From positions 32,836 through 96,835 of the forward strand of contig JAAEZH010000016.1 of the NCBI GenBank assembly GCA_018222965.1: a stretch of 64,000 bases of DNA. The letters run 5' to 3'. Source of the stretch: Bacteroidota bacterium (GTDB lineage Bacteria; Bacteroidota; Bacteroidia; Chitinophagales; Saprospiraceae). Below are positions 8,587 through 16,992 of the stretch, in pieces; within the stretch, counting starts at the first letter, position 1; each line of letters begins with the position of its first letter. The position numbers and the translations under genes are program-made. The notes under the pieces were generated by a model. The model saw nothing but the letters and a program-made list of their open reading frames with translations. It had not been told where the DNA came from and ran no database searches.

Positions 8587-9138
8587 TTATTTATTCGAAT
8601 TCCAAAGGACTTCTTCAACGCCCAGTGCTTTGGCCATATGCCGGGAAAGCATAAACAGATAATCAGACAAGCGATTCAGGTATTTGACCAGCCGTTCTTC
8701 AACGGGTTCCTGTTGACCTAAAGCAACGGTAGCCCGCTCAGCGCGGCGACAAACCGTACGGGCCAGATGGACGTATGAAACAACAGGATGGCCACCAGGA
8801 AGCACGAAGTTTTTAAGTGGAGGCAGGTCGGCATCCATTCTATCAATGGCTTTTTCCAGTTTTTCGATATCAGCTTCCTCTAAAGATGGGACAGGGGCTT
8901 TCTTGTCAGGATCTGTAGCCAGATTGGAACCAATGGTAAAAAGCAGATTCTGGATAATCAACAGCTCTTCCCGGATTTCATCCAATTCTATGTGATCGCG
9001 AACTATTCCAATACAGGCATTCAATTCATCTACCGTACCATAAGAATCAATGCGAAGGTGTGCTTTTGAGAGTCTTTTCCCTCCAAACAATCCGGTTTCT
9101 CCTAAATCGCCTGTTTTGGTATAAATTTTAAATGCCAT
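8587..9138 (-). CDS. PduO-type ATP:cob(I)alamin adenosyltransferase
   Basis: A 183-residue enzyme of the PduO/MMAB class, which transfers the 5'-deoxyadenosyl group of ATP to cob(I)alamin to make adenosylcobalamin. The ATP-binding N-terminus I-Y-T-K-T-G-D-x-G-E-T-G-L-F-G-G is intact, followed by D-S-Y-G-T-V-D-E-L-N and the C-terminal helix with R-T-V-C-R-R-A-E-R. Length is normal. Cytosolic. Its ATG directly follows the stop of the upstream ABC ATPase gene (9138/9139), so the two are likely translationally coupled. It implies B12-dependent mutase or lyase chemistry elsewhere in the genome. Confidence 0.92.
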   Translation of the reverse strand: MAFKIYTKTGDLGETGLFGGKRLSKAHLRIDSYGTVDELNACIGIVRDHIELDEIREELLIIQNLLFTIGSNLATDPDKKAPVPSLEEADIEKLEKAIDRMDADLPPLKNFVLPGGHPVVSYVHLARTVCRRAERATVALGQQEPVEERLVKYLNRLSDYLFMLSRHMAKALGVEEVLWNSNK

Positions 9139-9873
9139 CTAACTGGTTTTGTAGCGGTGGTTAGGATCGTTTACTTCCACCACTTTCTCATTAATCTCAT
9201 CGGTCTCCACCAATCCATCTCGTAAACGAATGATGCGGTGTGCATGTTCAGAAATATCCGGTTCGTGCGTAACCAGTATGATCGTATTTCCTGATTTATG
9301 GATCTTCTCAAAGATCTCCATGATCTCAATAGAAGTTTTAGTGTCCAGATTACCCGTTGGCTCATCAGCCAGAATGATAGAGGGATTATTTACCAGTGCT
9401 CTGGCAATCGCAACCCTTTGACGTTGACCTCCCGAAAGCTCGTTGGGCTTGTGGTCCATTCGGTCACCCAAACCAACCTTGTTTAATACTTCTGCAGCCC
9501 GTTCCAGTCTTTGCTGTTTGCTTACGCCGGCATAGACCAGTGGCAATGCTACATTTTCCATAGCAGACAAACGGGGAAGCAAATTAAATGTTTGGAAAAT
9601 AAAACCGATCTCTTTGTTTCGCACCTCGGCCAATTCGCTATCCTCCATGGTACTTACATTGGTGCCATTTAGGATATACTGTCCGGAAGTTGGTGTATCC
9701 AGACAACCAATCAGATTCATGAGGGTGGATTTTCCGGAACCGGAAGGCCCCATAAGAGCAACATATTCATTATTAAATATATCGAGGGTGATGGATTGAA
9801 GTGCGTGTACCAGAGTGGTACCCATGATATAGGTTTTCTTCAGTTCGTTGACCGATATTACCGGGTCCTTCAT
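9139..9873 (-). CDS. LolD/MacB-type ABC transporter ATPase
   Basis: A 244-residue ATPase of the MacB/LolD group. Visible motifs are Walker [10 protein letters not shown], the Q-loop F-Q-T-F-N-L-L, the signature [10 protein letters not shown], Walker [13 protein letters not shown] and the switch H in V-T-H-E. This class works with FtsX/MacB-like permeases in lipoprotein release or peptide and antibiotic efflux. No permease gene is adjacent, so the partner must be encoded elsewhere. It sits between gatC and the adenosyltransferase gene in one operon. Confidence 0.9.
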   Translation of the reverse strand: MKDPVISVNELKKTYIMGTTLVHALQSITLDIFNNEYVALMGPSGSGKSTLMNLIGCLDTPTSGQYILNGTNVSTMEDSELAEVRNKEIGFIFQTFNLLPRLSAMENVALPLVYAGVSKQQRLERAAEVLNKVGLGDRMDHKPNELSGGQRQRVAIARALVNNPSIILADEPTGNLDTKTSIEIMEIFEKIHKSGNTIILVTHEPDISEHAHRIIRLRDGLVETDEINEKVVEVNDPNHRYKTS

Positions 9874-9880
9874 ATCAGGA

Positions 9881-10171
9881 TTATTTTTTGATCACTTTAG
9901 GAACCTGAAAGAAAGGGAAGTCTGCTTCTGGTGCATTTTTCAGCGCTTCCCCGGTTGGAATCATTCCTTTTGCTTCATCCTTTCGGGGAATGGCCTGATG
10001 CTTTCCGGGGTATTCCAATGGGACAACACCTTCCAACTCGGCACTACCGAGCTTTTCAATCATTTCAAGCATTGAATTCAAATCATTGCGTAAGTCGGCA
10101 CGTTCAGAAGCATCGAGCTTCAGCCGGGCCAGCTTTTCAAGTCTTGAAATTAATGCATCATCTATTTCCAT
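9881..10171 (-). CDS. gatC: Asp/Glu-tRNA amidotransferase subunit C
   Basis: A 96-residue GatC, the small clamp subunit of the GatCAB complex that converts Glu-tRNA(Gln) to Gln-tRNA(Gln) and/or Asp-tRNA(Asn) to Asn-tRNA(Asn). Family features are an N-terminal helical pair with L-A-R-L-K-L and the C-terminal belt containing [14 protein letters not shown], and [12 protein letters not shown]. Length is typical. First gene of the operon running left; gatA and gatB are not in the window. Confidence 0.9.
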   Translation of the reverse strand: MEIDDALISRLEKLARLKLDASERADLRNDLNSMLEMIEKLGSAELEGVVPLEYPGKHQAIPRKDEAKGMIPTGEALKNAPEADFPFFQVPKVIKK

Positions 10172-10389
10172 GCTAAGTTTTTAGATAACCTCCCCATTTT
10201 AGGGGTCGAGTGGAAGCTTTTATTCAACGAAAGTTGGATAAACATACCGTATGCAAGGATAAGAAGAAAATGAGTCTTATGGAATTACGCCTGTGAGAAT
10301 AAAAAGTTTTTTGGGAATACGTGCCTTCAAGGAAGGGATTCTGAACAATTTCTGTATTTTCGTTCCGCATTCAAAGCACCACAGAATTC

Positions 10390-11031
10390 ATGGAAAATCA
10401 GTCTACGGAAGACATCAAATACGTTGCTATTGCCGGCAACATTGGAGCAGGGAAAACAACCTTGTCAGAACTATTGGCCAAACAATTCAACTGGTCCGTA
10501 CATTACGAATCTACAGATGATAATCCCTATCTCAGCGATTTTTACAACGATATGCATCGCTGGTCTTTCAATTTGCAGATCTACTTTTTAAATTCCAGAT
10601 ACCGCCAGATCCTGAAAATTCTGGCGGGAGAGAAAACGGTGGTGCAAGACAGGACTATATACGAAGATGCCTACATCTTTGCGCCCAATTTGCACGACAT
10701 GGGGCTGATGTCGTCCAGAGATTTTGAGAATTATCTTTCTCTGTTTGAAACAATGTCCTCTCAAATTCAGCCGCCGGATCTGTTGATCTACCTAAAAGCA
10801 GATATCTCTACCCTGGTTTCTCACATCGAGAATCGAGGACGGGATTATGAGGGCAGCATGAGTCTGGACTATCTGAAGCGCCTTAACCAACGCTACGATC
10901 ACTGGATTGAAAACTACACCCTGGGCAAATTATTGATCATCAATGCCAACGAAGTTGACTTTGCCAAAAACCCGGAAGATCTGGGGAAAGTGGTGAATTT
11001 GGTTCAATCTGAATTACACGGCCTTTTTTAG
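10390..11031 (+). CDS. Deoxynucleoside kinase (dAK/dGK family)
   Basis: A 213-residue P-loop kinase that phosphorylates deoxyribonucleosides in the salvage pathway. The P-loop G-N-I-G-A-G-K-T-T is at residues 16-24, the substrate-site E-S-T-D-D-N-P-Y at about 38-45 and the D-R-T-I-Y-E-D catalytic segment near 87. The lid region has the expected R-G-R-D-Y-E. Cytosolic. A TATTTTCG at about 10356-10363 is a near match to a -7 element. The last four bases overlap the convergent small membrane gene. Confidence 0.9.
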   Translation: MENQSTEDIKYVAIAGNIGAGKTTLSELLAKQFNWSVHYESTDDNPYLSDFYNDMHRWSFNLQIYFLNSRYRQILKILAGEKTVVQDRTIYEDAYIFAPNLHDMGLMSSRDFENYLSLFETMSSQIQPPDLLIYLKADISTLVSHIENRGRDYEGSMSLDYLKRLNQRYDHWIENYTLGKLLIINANEVDFAKNPEDLGKVVNLVQSELHGLF

Positions 11032-11222
11032 GCCCTGTCTCCGGCAGCTACTGCCTCTTCATCCTGGAATAATTCCATAATAAAGTCCGGAACGAGATCA
11101 CTCAAATTGCTGTTGCTGCTGTAAGCGATTCCGCCGATTAGGATCACGTGAAATACGATTGTCAGAAAAACGGCTTTTCGGCGATTTGCCCGTGCCCTCC
11201 TATTTGATTTGTAAGTCTGCAT
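11028..11222 (-). CDS. Small single-pass membrane protein, unknown
   Basis: A 64-residue protein with an Arg/Lys-rich N-terminus (R-R-A-R-A-N-R-R-K), one membrane helix (about residues 17-33), and an acidic C-terminal tail. This resembles the N-terminal anchor of TonB/GerN-like proteins without the rest, but no family is recognised. It is convergent with the kinase gene (4-bp overlap) and divergent from yggS. The clear topology and plausible start make a real gene likely. Confidence 0.6.
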   Translation of the reverse strand: MQTYKSNRRARANRRKAVFLTIVFHVILIGGIAYSSNSNLSDLVPDFIMELFQDEEAVAAGDRA

Positions 11223-11367
11223 AGCCTGCGGTTTTTGATGGTTACTTAACGAATTTTGATTTCAACGTATTCTGTAAAAATTTGTTAACTCGCTAAAACA
11301 AGCCCGGTAGATTTGTTAAATCGAGGCATTTTAATCCAATTTTTATCAGAAAACTGCTTTAAACAGA

Positions 11368-12033
11368 ATGGATTCAACCTATAAAACACTTTTAGATACC
11401 TGTAATAGTCATAATGTTACCCTCGTTGCTGTTTCAAAAACAAAACCCGTTTCCCTTATTCAGGAATTTTACGAAATGGGGCATCGCGATTTTGGGGAGA
11501 ATAAAGTTCAGGAGCTTACCACAAAAGCAGAAAAACTACCAACTGATATTCGCTGGCACCAGATTGGGCATTTACAGCGCAACAAAGTCAAGTACATTGC
11601 CCCATTCGTTCACCTAATCCATGCCGTCGACAGTCTGAAACTGCTCAAGGAAGTTAACAAGCAGGCAAAAAAGAATGACCGTGTGATTGATTGTCTCCTT
11701 CAAATGCACATAGCTGAAGAAGATTCCAAATTTGGATTCTCCAGCGAGGAACTAGATGAAATGTTTGATTCAGATGTTTATCCTCAACTGGAAAATGTGC
11801 GTATCAAAGGCTTAATGGGGATGGCTACTTTTACAGATAATAAAGACCAGGTACGACGAGAGTTTAAGCAACTGAAAAGTTTGTTTGAACAGTTAAAATC
11901 AGGGCGCTACTCCGGAAAGGACCATTTCGACACTTTGTCTATGGGCATGTCGGGCGATTACCAAATCGCTTTGGAGGAAGGCTCCACCATGATCCGGGTA
12001 GGAAGTTTGCTGTTTGGGGAGAGAAATTACTAG
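11368..12033 (+). CDS. YggS-family PLP homeostasis protein
   Basis: A 221-residue single-domain PLP-binding protein (YggS/PROSC) with an alanine-racemase-like barrel. The PLP lysine is expected at K24 in A-V-S-K-T-K-P. Other hallmarks are F-G-E-N-K-V-Q-E, W-H-x-I-G-H-L-Q-R-N-K-V-K, and the terminal S-M-G-M-S-G-D-Y and R-V-G-S-L-L-F-G-E-R-x-Y. These proteins buffer free pyridoxal phosphate and influence amino-acid metabolism; they are not catalytic racemases. Cytosolic, apparently monocistronic. Confidence 0.93.
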   Translation: MDSTYKTLLDTCNSHNVTLVAVSKTKPVSLIQEFYEMGHRDFGENKVQELTTKAEKLPTDIRWHQIGHLQRNKVKYIAPFVHLIHAVDSLKLLKEVNKQAKKNDRVIDCLLQMHIAEEDSKFGFSSEELDEMFDSDVYPQLENVRIKGLMGMATFTDNKDQVRREFKQLKSLFEQLKSGRYSGKDHFDTLSMGMSGDYQIALEEGSTMIRVGSLLFGERNY

Positions 12034-12096
12034 TACTAAAACCTACTTTTCCCGGGTTTCCAAGACCCTTTTTTCAAGGGTGTCATTAACAGTCTG

Positions 12097-12366
12097 CTAG
12101 AGCTGCTGGAGCAGGTCGGGATCCTTCTCCAGCTCTTTTATTTTTTGCTCCCAAACAGCCTCCTCCATATGGTGAATTTCAAACACCTGCTGGTAATAGG
12201 CCGGCAAAAGCGTATCCCGCATCCGGCTCGTGAGGTTGGAAGCTGCCCCTTCTGCAACATGCAAATCTACCATGACCCGGACCAGTTGTTCATCCACCGG
12301 AGGCAGTTCTTTTTTGTCCACGCAGCTTGTCAGGCAGATAAGTACAAGGAATAAGAATGGCTTCAT
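12097..12366 (-). CDS. DUF4296 lipoprotein
   Basis: An 89-residue lipoprotein with signal peptide and lipobox L-T-S-C (Cys15), then the Bacteroidota DUF4296 pattern L-V-R-V-M-V-D-L-H-V-A-E-G near residues 28-40 and a helical C-terminus. Function unknown; likely anchored in an envelope membrane. Its ATG overlaps the stop of the upstream SixA-like gene by ATGA, so the two are translationally coupled. Confidence 0.85.
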   Translation of the reverse strand: MKPFLFLVLICLTSCVDKKELPPVDEQLVRVMVDLHVAEGAASNLTSRMRDTLLPAYYQQVFEIHHMEEAVWEQKIKELEKDPDLLQQL

Positions 12367-12860
12367 TTAAAGTACTGCTTTGGATAGTGAAACTCGATCA
12401 GCTGGCTATTTATTGGGTCCACTTCCTCCCAGGTTTCCGCTTCGGATTCAATTTTACAGATCCCACAAGTGGGCACATTGGGAATGTACTGATCGGTAAA
12501 GCGATTGGCAATATCCGTGAAGGTCGGATTATGTCCGTATAGAAACACCACCTCCCATTTGTTCTCCAAACGACTTATTACCCGCATCAATTCCGTGGGA
12601 GATGCTTCGTAAATTTCCGGCAGCTGAAGAATCTGGTCCATCAAAATGCCATACTCTGAAGCAAAGTAGGAGGCTGTTGTAAATGCCCTGTTGGCCGGAC
12701 TGCTCACCAACTTATCAGGCACGATTCCTTTCCCTTTCAGCATTTTGGCCATAAAGGGAGCATCACGCAGACCGCGTTTGTTTAAAGGTCGATCAATATC
12801 CCGCAAGGAATCATCCGCCCAACTGGATTTGGCATGTCGTATCAGAAAAAGGGTCTTCAT
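12363..12860 (-). CDS. SixA-like histidine phosphatase
   Basis: A 165-residue member of the histidine phosphatase superfamily. The catalytic R-H-A-K is at residues 8-11 (phospho-acceptor His9) and the second His lies in L-Y-G-H-N-P. SixA-type enzymes dephosphorylate phosphohistidine on signalling proteins; the target here is unknown. I use the ATG at 12860 (M-K-T-L-F-L-I-R-H) because it places the R-H-A strand at the N-terminus as in the family. The longer frame would overlap the region upstream of rlmH. Cytosolic. Confidence 0.88.
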   Translation of the reverse strand: MKTLFLIRHAKSSWADDSLRDIDRPLNKRGLRDAPFMAKMLKGKGIVPDKLVSSPANRAFTTASYFASEYGILMDQILQLPEIYEASPTELMRVISRLENKWEVVFLYGHNPTFTDIANRFTDQYIPNVPTCGICKIESEAETWEEVDPINSQLIEFHYPKQYFK

Positions 12861-12918
12861 ATCCCAAAGGTAGCCAGAAAGCCACAACTTTTGGAACACT
12901 CTAATTCCGGAATTCGTC

Positions 12919-12926
12919 TATTTTTG
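12919..12926 (+). promoter_or_regulatory. -7 element of rlmH, leaderless spacing
   Basis: TATTTTTG matches TAnnTTTG exactly and ends seven bases before the rlmH ATG at 12933, so transcription should start at or next to the start codon. A TTTG at 12890-12893 lies 25 bp upstream, slightly far for a -33 element. Confidence 0.55.
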
Positions 12927-12932
12927 TGCCAG

Positions 12933-13406
12933 ATGAAAATTGAACTTTGGCAAATAGGCAAAACTGCATTCCGTTTTCTGGAGGAAGGAATGGCTGAATA
13001 CGAGAAGCGGCTCAAACGATACATCCCCTTTGAACTAACTACCATCCCGGATGTAAAAAAAGGGGGAAAACTTCCCATGGAGCAACTAATCGAAAAAGAG
13101 GGTGAAGCTATCCTTAGTCGATTAGACACTACCGATCACCTCCTTTTACTCGATGAACGCGGTCGCCAGTACAGATCTGTAGAATTTGCTCATTTTATAG
13201 AAAAGCTACAACATCAATCCCATCGGAAAGTTATTTTCCTGATCGGAGGTGCTTACGGATTTTCAGAAGCAGTAAAAACCAGAGCCAACGGAAAGATTTC
13301 GCTTTCAAAAATGACATTTTCGCACCAGATGGTACGTTTGTTTATCTTGGAACAATTGTATCGAGCTCAGACTATTTTGAGAAACGAACCCTATCATCAC
13401 GAATAA
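12933..13406 (+). CDS. rlmH: 23S rRNA pseudouridine-1915 N3-methyltransferase RlmH
   Basis: A 157-residue SPOUT-class methyltransferase that uses SAM to methylate the pseudouridine at 23S rRNA position 1915. The knot motifs L-L-L-L-D-E-R-G and F-L-I-G-G-A-Y-G-F are present. The C-terminus is the family signature: S-L-S-K-M-T-F-S-H-Q, then R-A-x-T-I-L-R-N-E-P-Y-H-H-E. The ATG at 12933 gives the canonical M-K-I-E-L-W start. Followed after 43 bp by the rhomboid gene on the same strand. Confidence 0.95.
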   Translation: MKIELWQIGKTAFRFLEEGMAEYEKRLKRYIPFELTTIPDVKKGGKLPMEQLIEKEGEAILSRLDTTDHLLLLDERGRQYRSVEFAHFIEKLQHQSHRKVIFLIGGAYGFSEAVKTRANGKISLSKMTFSHQMVRLFILEQLYRAQTILRNEPYHHE

Positions 13407-13449
13407 AACTCCTTCGAGCCCAATAGGGCCAGGCAGCTAAAAGACTTAT

Positions 13450-14073
13450 ATGAGCCTTACCTTAATTATCATAATCCTGACAGCACTTGTCTCCTACCGT
13501 TGTTTTGAAGATCGAGCCCTGTTTGAGAAGCTCAAACACTCTCCCTACCTCGAACACAACAATAAAGAATACTACCGGCTTTGGACGGCCGGATTTGTGC
13601 ATGGCAGCTGGATGCACCTGATTATCAACATGTTTGTGTTTTATCAGTTTGGAGAAGCTGTCGAACAAAATTTCATCTACTATTTTGGGGAGGCAAAAGG
13701 ACGAATATTCTTTTTGATCCTGTATCTGGCTACGATTCCGTTTGCCAATCTATCGACCCTTTTTAAGCACAAAGAGAACGGCTACTTTGCCAGTGTGGGA
13801 GCTTCCGGAGCTGTATCGGGCATCCTGTTTGCCTACATTATTTTTAATCCCTGGAACATCCTGTTGTTGTTTTTTATCATACCAATTCCCGCTTTTATTG
13901 CCGCCGTATTGTACCTCGTATATTCCTCCTGGGCCGGCAGACGCGGACAGGATATGATCGATCACGAAGCCCACTTTTACGGGGCTGTTTTTGGATTTGC
14001 ACTTACGTTGATCTTCAAGCCGGAATTTTTCAGCATGTTTCTGGATCGACTTATTCACCAGGCGCCTTTTTAA
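13450..14073 (+). CDS. Rhomboid-family intramembrane serine protease
   Basis: A 207-residue six-helix rhomboid that cleaves transmembrane substrates within the membrane. The catalytic serine is S119 in G-A-S-G, the partner histidine probably H175 in H-E-A-H-F-Y-G, and the helix 2 H-x-x-x-N pair is H56/N60. Length is that of a minimal rhomboid. It sits between rlmH and a YdcF-like gene (4-bp gap to the latter), so these form a small operon. Substrate unknown. Inner membrane. Confidence 0.92.
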   Translation: MSLTLIIIILTALVSYRCFEDRALFEKLKHSPYLEHNNKEYYRLWTAGFVHGSWMHLIINMFVFYQFGEAVEQNFIYYFGEAKGRIFFLILYLATIPFANLSTLFKHKENGYFASVGASGAVSGILFAYIIFNPWNILLLFFIIPIPAFIAAVLYLVYSSWAGRRGQDMIDHEAHFYGAVFGFALTLIFKPEFFSMFLDRLIHQAPF

Positions 14074-14077
14074 GAGT

Positions 14078-14848
14078 ATGTTCTACATTATTTCCAAACT
14101 ACTGGCCTTCCTGATTCAACCCGTTAATTGGATTGTTATCCTTTTTATTATCAGCCTTTCGGCGAAAGCCAAAAAATGGAAAAAACGCAGTTTATGGGGA
14201 GCATTTATAGGCCTGTTATTCTTTACCAATCCCCTGATTGTCAATCTAAGTCTGGACTTTTGGGAAATTGATCCTGTCTCCTTAAACTCCATCCCTCAGG
14301 AAGCTGGAACCGGCGTTGTTTTGGGCGGCTATTTCCGGCAAACCAATGACATCCCCAGGGATCGATTCAATCTGAATGAACGACCTAACAGACTGGTAAA
14401 CAGCCTGGAATTACTGGATCACGGAATTATAGACAGGTTGATCCTTAGCGGGGGCAATGGCAGTTTACGCAAAGATCTCATTCCGGAAGCCCTTCTGGTT
14501 GACTCCCTGCTCGATGCCTGGTGTTGGGCCGACAGCCTGACCCTGACAGAAGCAAAATCCCGAAACACCTATGAAAACATACTCTATACCAGGGAGTTGA
14601 TGGAAGCAGAAGCCATAGAAGGTCCCATCGTACTGATCACTTCAGCCTTTCATATGCGGCGGGCTTTAGCTATCTGTAAAAAGCAGGGACTGGAAGCCTA
14701 TCCCTTCCCTACCGATCCCATTCGCCGGGAAATTACATGGACGCCCAAAGATTGGCTCTTGCCTGATGCCGGAGCATTAAGTGTCTGGAACATCCTGATC
14801 AAAGAATGGGTAGGAATGATCGTCTATAAGGTGAGCGGCTATATCTAA
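14078..14848 (+). CDS. YdcF/ElyC-family (DUF218) membrane protein
   Basis: A 256-residue protein with two N-terminal hydrophobic helices (about 5-30 and 44-60) and a DUF218 domain. The domain shows G-V-V-L-G-G, L-L-D-H-G-I-I-D-R-L-I-L-S-G-G, E-A-K-S-R-N-T-Y-E-N and I-T-S-A-F-H-M-R-R-A. ElyC/SanA relatives affect envelope and peptidoglycan precursor metabolism, but the reaction is not established. The loop between the two helices contains an exact palindrome copy read as SLSAKAK. Directly downstream of the rhomboid gene. Confidence 0.85.
   Translation: MFYIISKLLAFLIQPVNWIVILFIISLSAKAKKWKKRSLWGAFIGLLFFTNPLIVNLSLDFWEIDPVSLNSIPQEAGTGVVLGGYFRQTNDIPRDRFNLNERPNRLVNSLELLDHGIIDRLILSGGNGSLRKDLIPEALLVDSLLDAWCWADSLTLTEAKSRNTYENILYTRELMEAEAIEGPIVLITSAFHMRRALAICKKQGLEAYPFPTDPIRREITWTPKDWLLPDAGALSVWNILIKEWVGMIVYKVSGYI
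14154..14170. repeat. Dispersed palindrome copy 2, exact
   Basis: GCCTTTCGGCGAAAGCC, complete 17-mer. It is in frame within the YdcF-like gene, encoding SLSAKA at the end of the first hydrophobic helix. Confidence 0.75.
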
Positions 14849-14854
14849 TCGTTT

Positions 14855-15328
14855 TTAATATTTGATTCCCACCTTTTTGTAGATAAAGTGCAACAGCCAG
14901 GCCGGGCCCACCATTAAGTACTGTAAATCCTCCAGAAAAGAAGGCTTTTTACCCTCAATTTTATGACCCACAAACTGTCCGATCCAGGCAACTACAAAAA
15001 TGCCCAGAGAAACGTAGATATGCGATACCGTAACCTTGCCAACGGCCAGGTACACCTGATGGTTGCCCCATACAACCAGGAAACCAATCAACAGGAAACC
15101 CAGAAACATTGGGAAAGAAAGGCGTAGATAATACAACAAAGCAATTCCCCAAACGATAGCGGCCCAATTTGCCAAAACTGTTTTTTCGGTAAAGAAAGGA
15201 ATGGAATAGATCAGGCCAAATAAACTAAAAACAATAAGCGGGACACAGATCCAGTGAATGAGTTTATTGGTTGAGTTGCGGTGGCTTTCTCCGTAGGTGT
15301 CCAGAAGTTGTTGCATTGACTTTGCCAT
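14855..15328 (-). CDS. Mpo1-like (DUF962) membrane protein
   Basis: A 157-residue membrane protein of the Mpo1/YGL010w family with about four hydrophobic helices. The diagnostic N-terminal Y-G-x-S-H-R-N-S-T-N-K-L-I-H-W-I-C-V-P and the second G-H-K-I-E-G-K-K-P segment are present. The yeast homologue is an Fe(II)-dependent dioxygenase for alpha-oxidation of 2-hydroxy fatty acids; a bacterial lipid role is inference. Last gene of a minus-strand run that begins at pepT. Confidence 0.88.
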   Translation of the reverse strand: MAKSMQQLLDTYGESHRNSTNKLIHWICVPLIVFSLFGLIYSIPFFTEKTVLANWAAIVWGIALLYYLRLSFPMFLGFLLIGFLVVWGNHQVYLAVGKVTVSHIYVSLGIFVVAWIGQFVGHKIEGKKPSFLEDLQYLMVGPAWLLHFIYKKVGIKY

Positions 15329-15386
15329 AGGTACAGAATGTTGGTTACACTTTGTTCCAATTTACAAAATCCTGTCAAAATGCGGG

Positions 15387-15818
15387 CTAAAGGTTTTTTT
15401 CCATTCGATAATGTGGAATTCCTACCTCTTTGAATTTACGGCCGGTTTTTTTGTACTGAAGTCTTTTGTAGAATGGAATGGCTGGTTCGCGGGCATGCAA
15501 TTCCATCACCTTAAATCCTCTGTTTCGTGCTACCTCCTCAGAGGCATAAACCAAAGCGGTTCCGACACCTTTGTTTTGTCGCATATCATCAACCGCTACC
15601 TGTCTCATTTTGACATTCGTTTCACTAAGCGGTTTTAAAACCAGACATCCCAATAATTGCCAGTCGTTGTCATAACAGGCCAGGTGAATGGAATTCCATT
15701 CTTCGGCCAGATCTTTGGCATGAAATTCCAGGCCCAGTGGATCGCGAAGAATTCGGGTACGAAGTTGAATTACTTCATCAAACTGCGGACTGGCAAAAGG
15801 AATTTCCTGAATTATCAT
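15387..15818 (-). CDS. GNAT-family N-acetyltransferase
   Basis: A 143-residue GNAT protein similar to small ElaA/PhnO-like acetyltransferases. The acetyl-CoA strand M-R-Q-V-A-V-D is followed by R-Q-N-K-G-V-G-T-A-L-V, and the C-terminal M-E-L-H-A-R-E-P-A-I-P-F-Y-K-R-L segment is intact. Acceptor unknown. It starts 9 bp after the HMG-CoA lyase stop on the same strand, so it is co-transcribed. Confidence 0.88.
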   Translation of the reverse strand: MIIQEIPFASPQFDEVIQLRTRILRDPLGLEFHAKDLAEEWNSIHLACYDNDWQLLGCLVLKPLSETNVKMRQVAVDDMRQNKGVGTALVYASEEVARNRGFKVMELHAREPAIPFYKRLQYKKTGRKFKEVGIPHYRMEKNL

Positions 15819-15827
15819 TTCTTTAAG

Positions 15828-16679
15828 TTAATGTGGAAAAACATCGACAGCCATTGCCATGGATTTGGTAAATGCTTCCTCATTCAGACCTGTTTCAATT
15901 TCCCGGTTTTTGAAATAATGCCACATGTTCTCTGTTGGCATATTACCCGTGAGGTCGTCCTTGGCCATTGGGCAGCCACCATATCCTTTGATAGCACCGT
16001 CGAAGCGGCGACAACCATTTTCGTAAGCTGCCCGGACTTTTTCCTTCCAGTTTGTAGGTTCTGTATGCAGGTGCGCACCAATTTCAATATCGGGATAAGC
16101 CGGGATAAGTTTGCTGAAAAGGTAAGAAATACTATCCGGATTGGAAACCCCGATAGTATCCGATAACTGAAGAATTCCAATACCCAGATCGATCAATTGA
16201 TCTGCCCATTTCTGAACGATCTCAGCATTCCAGGGATCGCCGTACGGATTTCCAAAACCCATGGAGATGTAAACAACCATTTGTTTGTTGGAAGCCACGC
16301 AGATTTCCTGTATCGTTTTTACCCGATCCAAAGACTCTGCAATTGAGGCATTGGTGTTTCGCAATTGAAAAGTCTCGGAAATGGAGAAAGGGTATCCGAG
16401 ATAGGTAATTTCCTCAAACTGAGCCGCATCATTTGCCCCGCGGGTATTGGCCACGATAGCCAGCAATTTGGTATTGGTTTTATCCAACTCCAGGCCCCCT
16501 AAGACTTCAGCTGTATCCCGCATTTGAGGGATCGCCTTTGGAGAGACAAAGCTGCCAAAGTCAATGGTATCAAAACCCACACTCAATAATTGATTGAGGT
16601 ATGCGGTTTTGGTTTCGGTCGGGATAAATTCTTTCAGGCCCTGCATGGCATCACGCGGGCACTCTATTAGTTTTACCAT
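15828..16679 (-). CDS. Hydroxymethylglutaryl-CoA lyase
   Basis: A 283-residue TIM-barrel lyase of the HMGL family, which splits HMG-CoA into acetoacetate and acetyl-CoA at the end of leucine degradation. The N-terminal E-C-P-R-D, metal-site D-T-I-G, G-A-H-L-H (H203, H205) and the catalytic loop G-Y-G-G-C-P (C236) are all present. Cytosolic. It lies in a run with pepT, a small membrane gene and a GNAT gene, consistent with amino-acid catabolism. Confidence 0.93.
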   Translation of the reverse strand: MVKLIECPRDAMQGLKEFIPTETKTAYLNQLLSVGFDTIDFGSFVSPKAIPQMRDTAEVLGGLELDKTNTKLLAIVANTRGANDAAQFEEITYLGYPFSISETFQLRNTNASIAESLDRVKTIQEICVASNKQMVVYISMGFGNPYGDPWNAEIVQKWADQLIDLGIGILQLSDTIGVSNPDSISYLFSKLIPAYPDIEIGAHLHTEPTNWKEKVRAAYENGCRRFDGAIKGYGGCPMAKDDLTGNMPTENMWHYFKNREIETGLNEEAFTKSMAMAVDVFPH

Positions 16680-16714
16680 GATAGGTTAGGCTGTGGTGCA
16701 AAGTAAGTATATGA

Positions 16715-16945
16715 CTAGGACTCGCTACTTTCCCGAAACTCTCTGTCCCAATCGGTATAGGCAAGTGCCATCGTTACGATTCCGGCCAGCATCATAATCA
16801 GACGAATGACGAATCCAAGTAGTTTACTCCCCGAATCCATCCAGGTCATGAAAGAAAACTGCAGACCCAGCAGGCTCAATACGATGGACAACAAGCCAAA
16901 GGCAAATAAGGCGAAGCCCAAAACAACAAATAGACTCTTCTTCAT
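16715..16945 (-). CDS. Small two-helix membrane protein, unknown
   Basis: A 76-residue protein with two hydrophobic helices (about 5-27 and 40-62) and a charged C-terminus ending E-S-S-E-S. No family recognised. A good TAnnTTTG element lies just upstream, and the gene sits between pepT and HMG-CoA lyase on the same strand (48 and 35 bp gaps). Confidence 0.65.
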   Translation of the reverse strand: MKKSLFVVLGFALFAFGLLSIVLSLLGLQFSFMTWMDSGSKLLGFVIRLIMMLAGIVTMALAYTDWDREFRESSES

Positions 16946-16979
16946 ATCATTCAGAAACCACTGTGATTCAACTTTGGTT

Positions 16980-16987
16980 CAAAGGTA
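16980..16987 (-). promoter_or_regulatory. -7 element upstream of the small membrane gene
   Basis: On the minus strand TACCTTTG matches TAnnTTTG, about 35 bp before the ATG at 16945. No clear -33 element is visible; it would fall in the pepT 3' end. Confidence 0.4.
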
Positions 16988-16992
16988 CTTTA

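Noticed and set aside
11028-11222. Annotation as an energy transducer TonB
   Set aside because: Only the anchor-like helix is present; there is no Pro-rich spacer or C-terminal domain.
12054-12081. Small overlapping hairpins between yggS and DUF4296 as a terminator
   Set aside because: Stems are short and there is no clear T-run after them, so they were not listed as a terminator.
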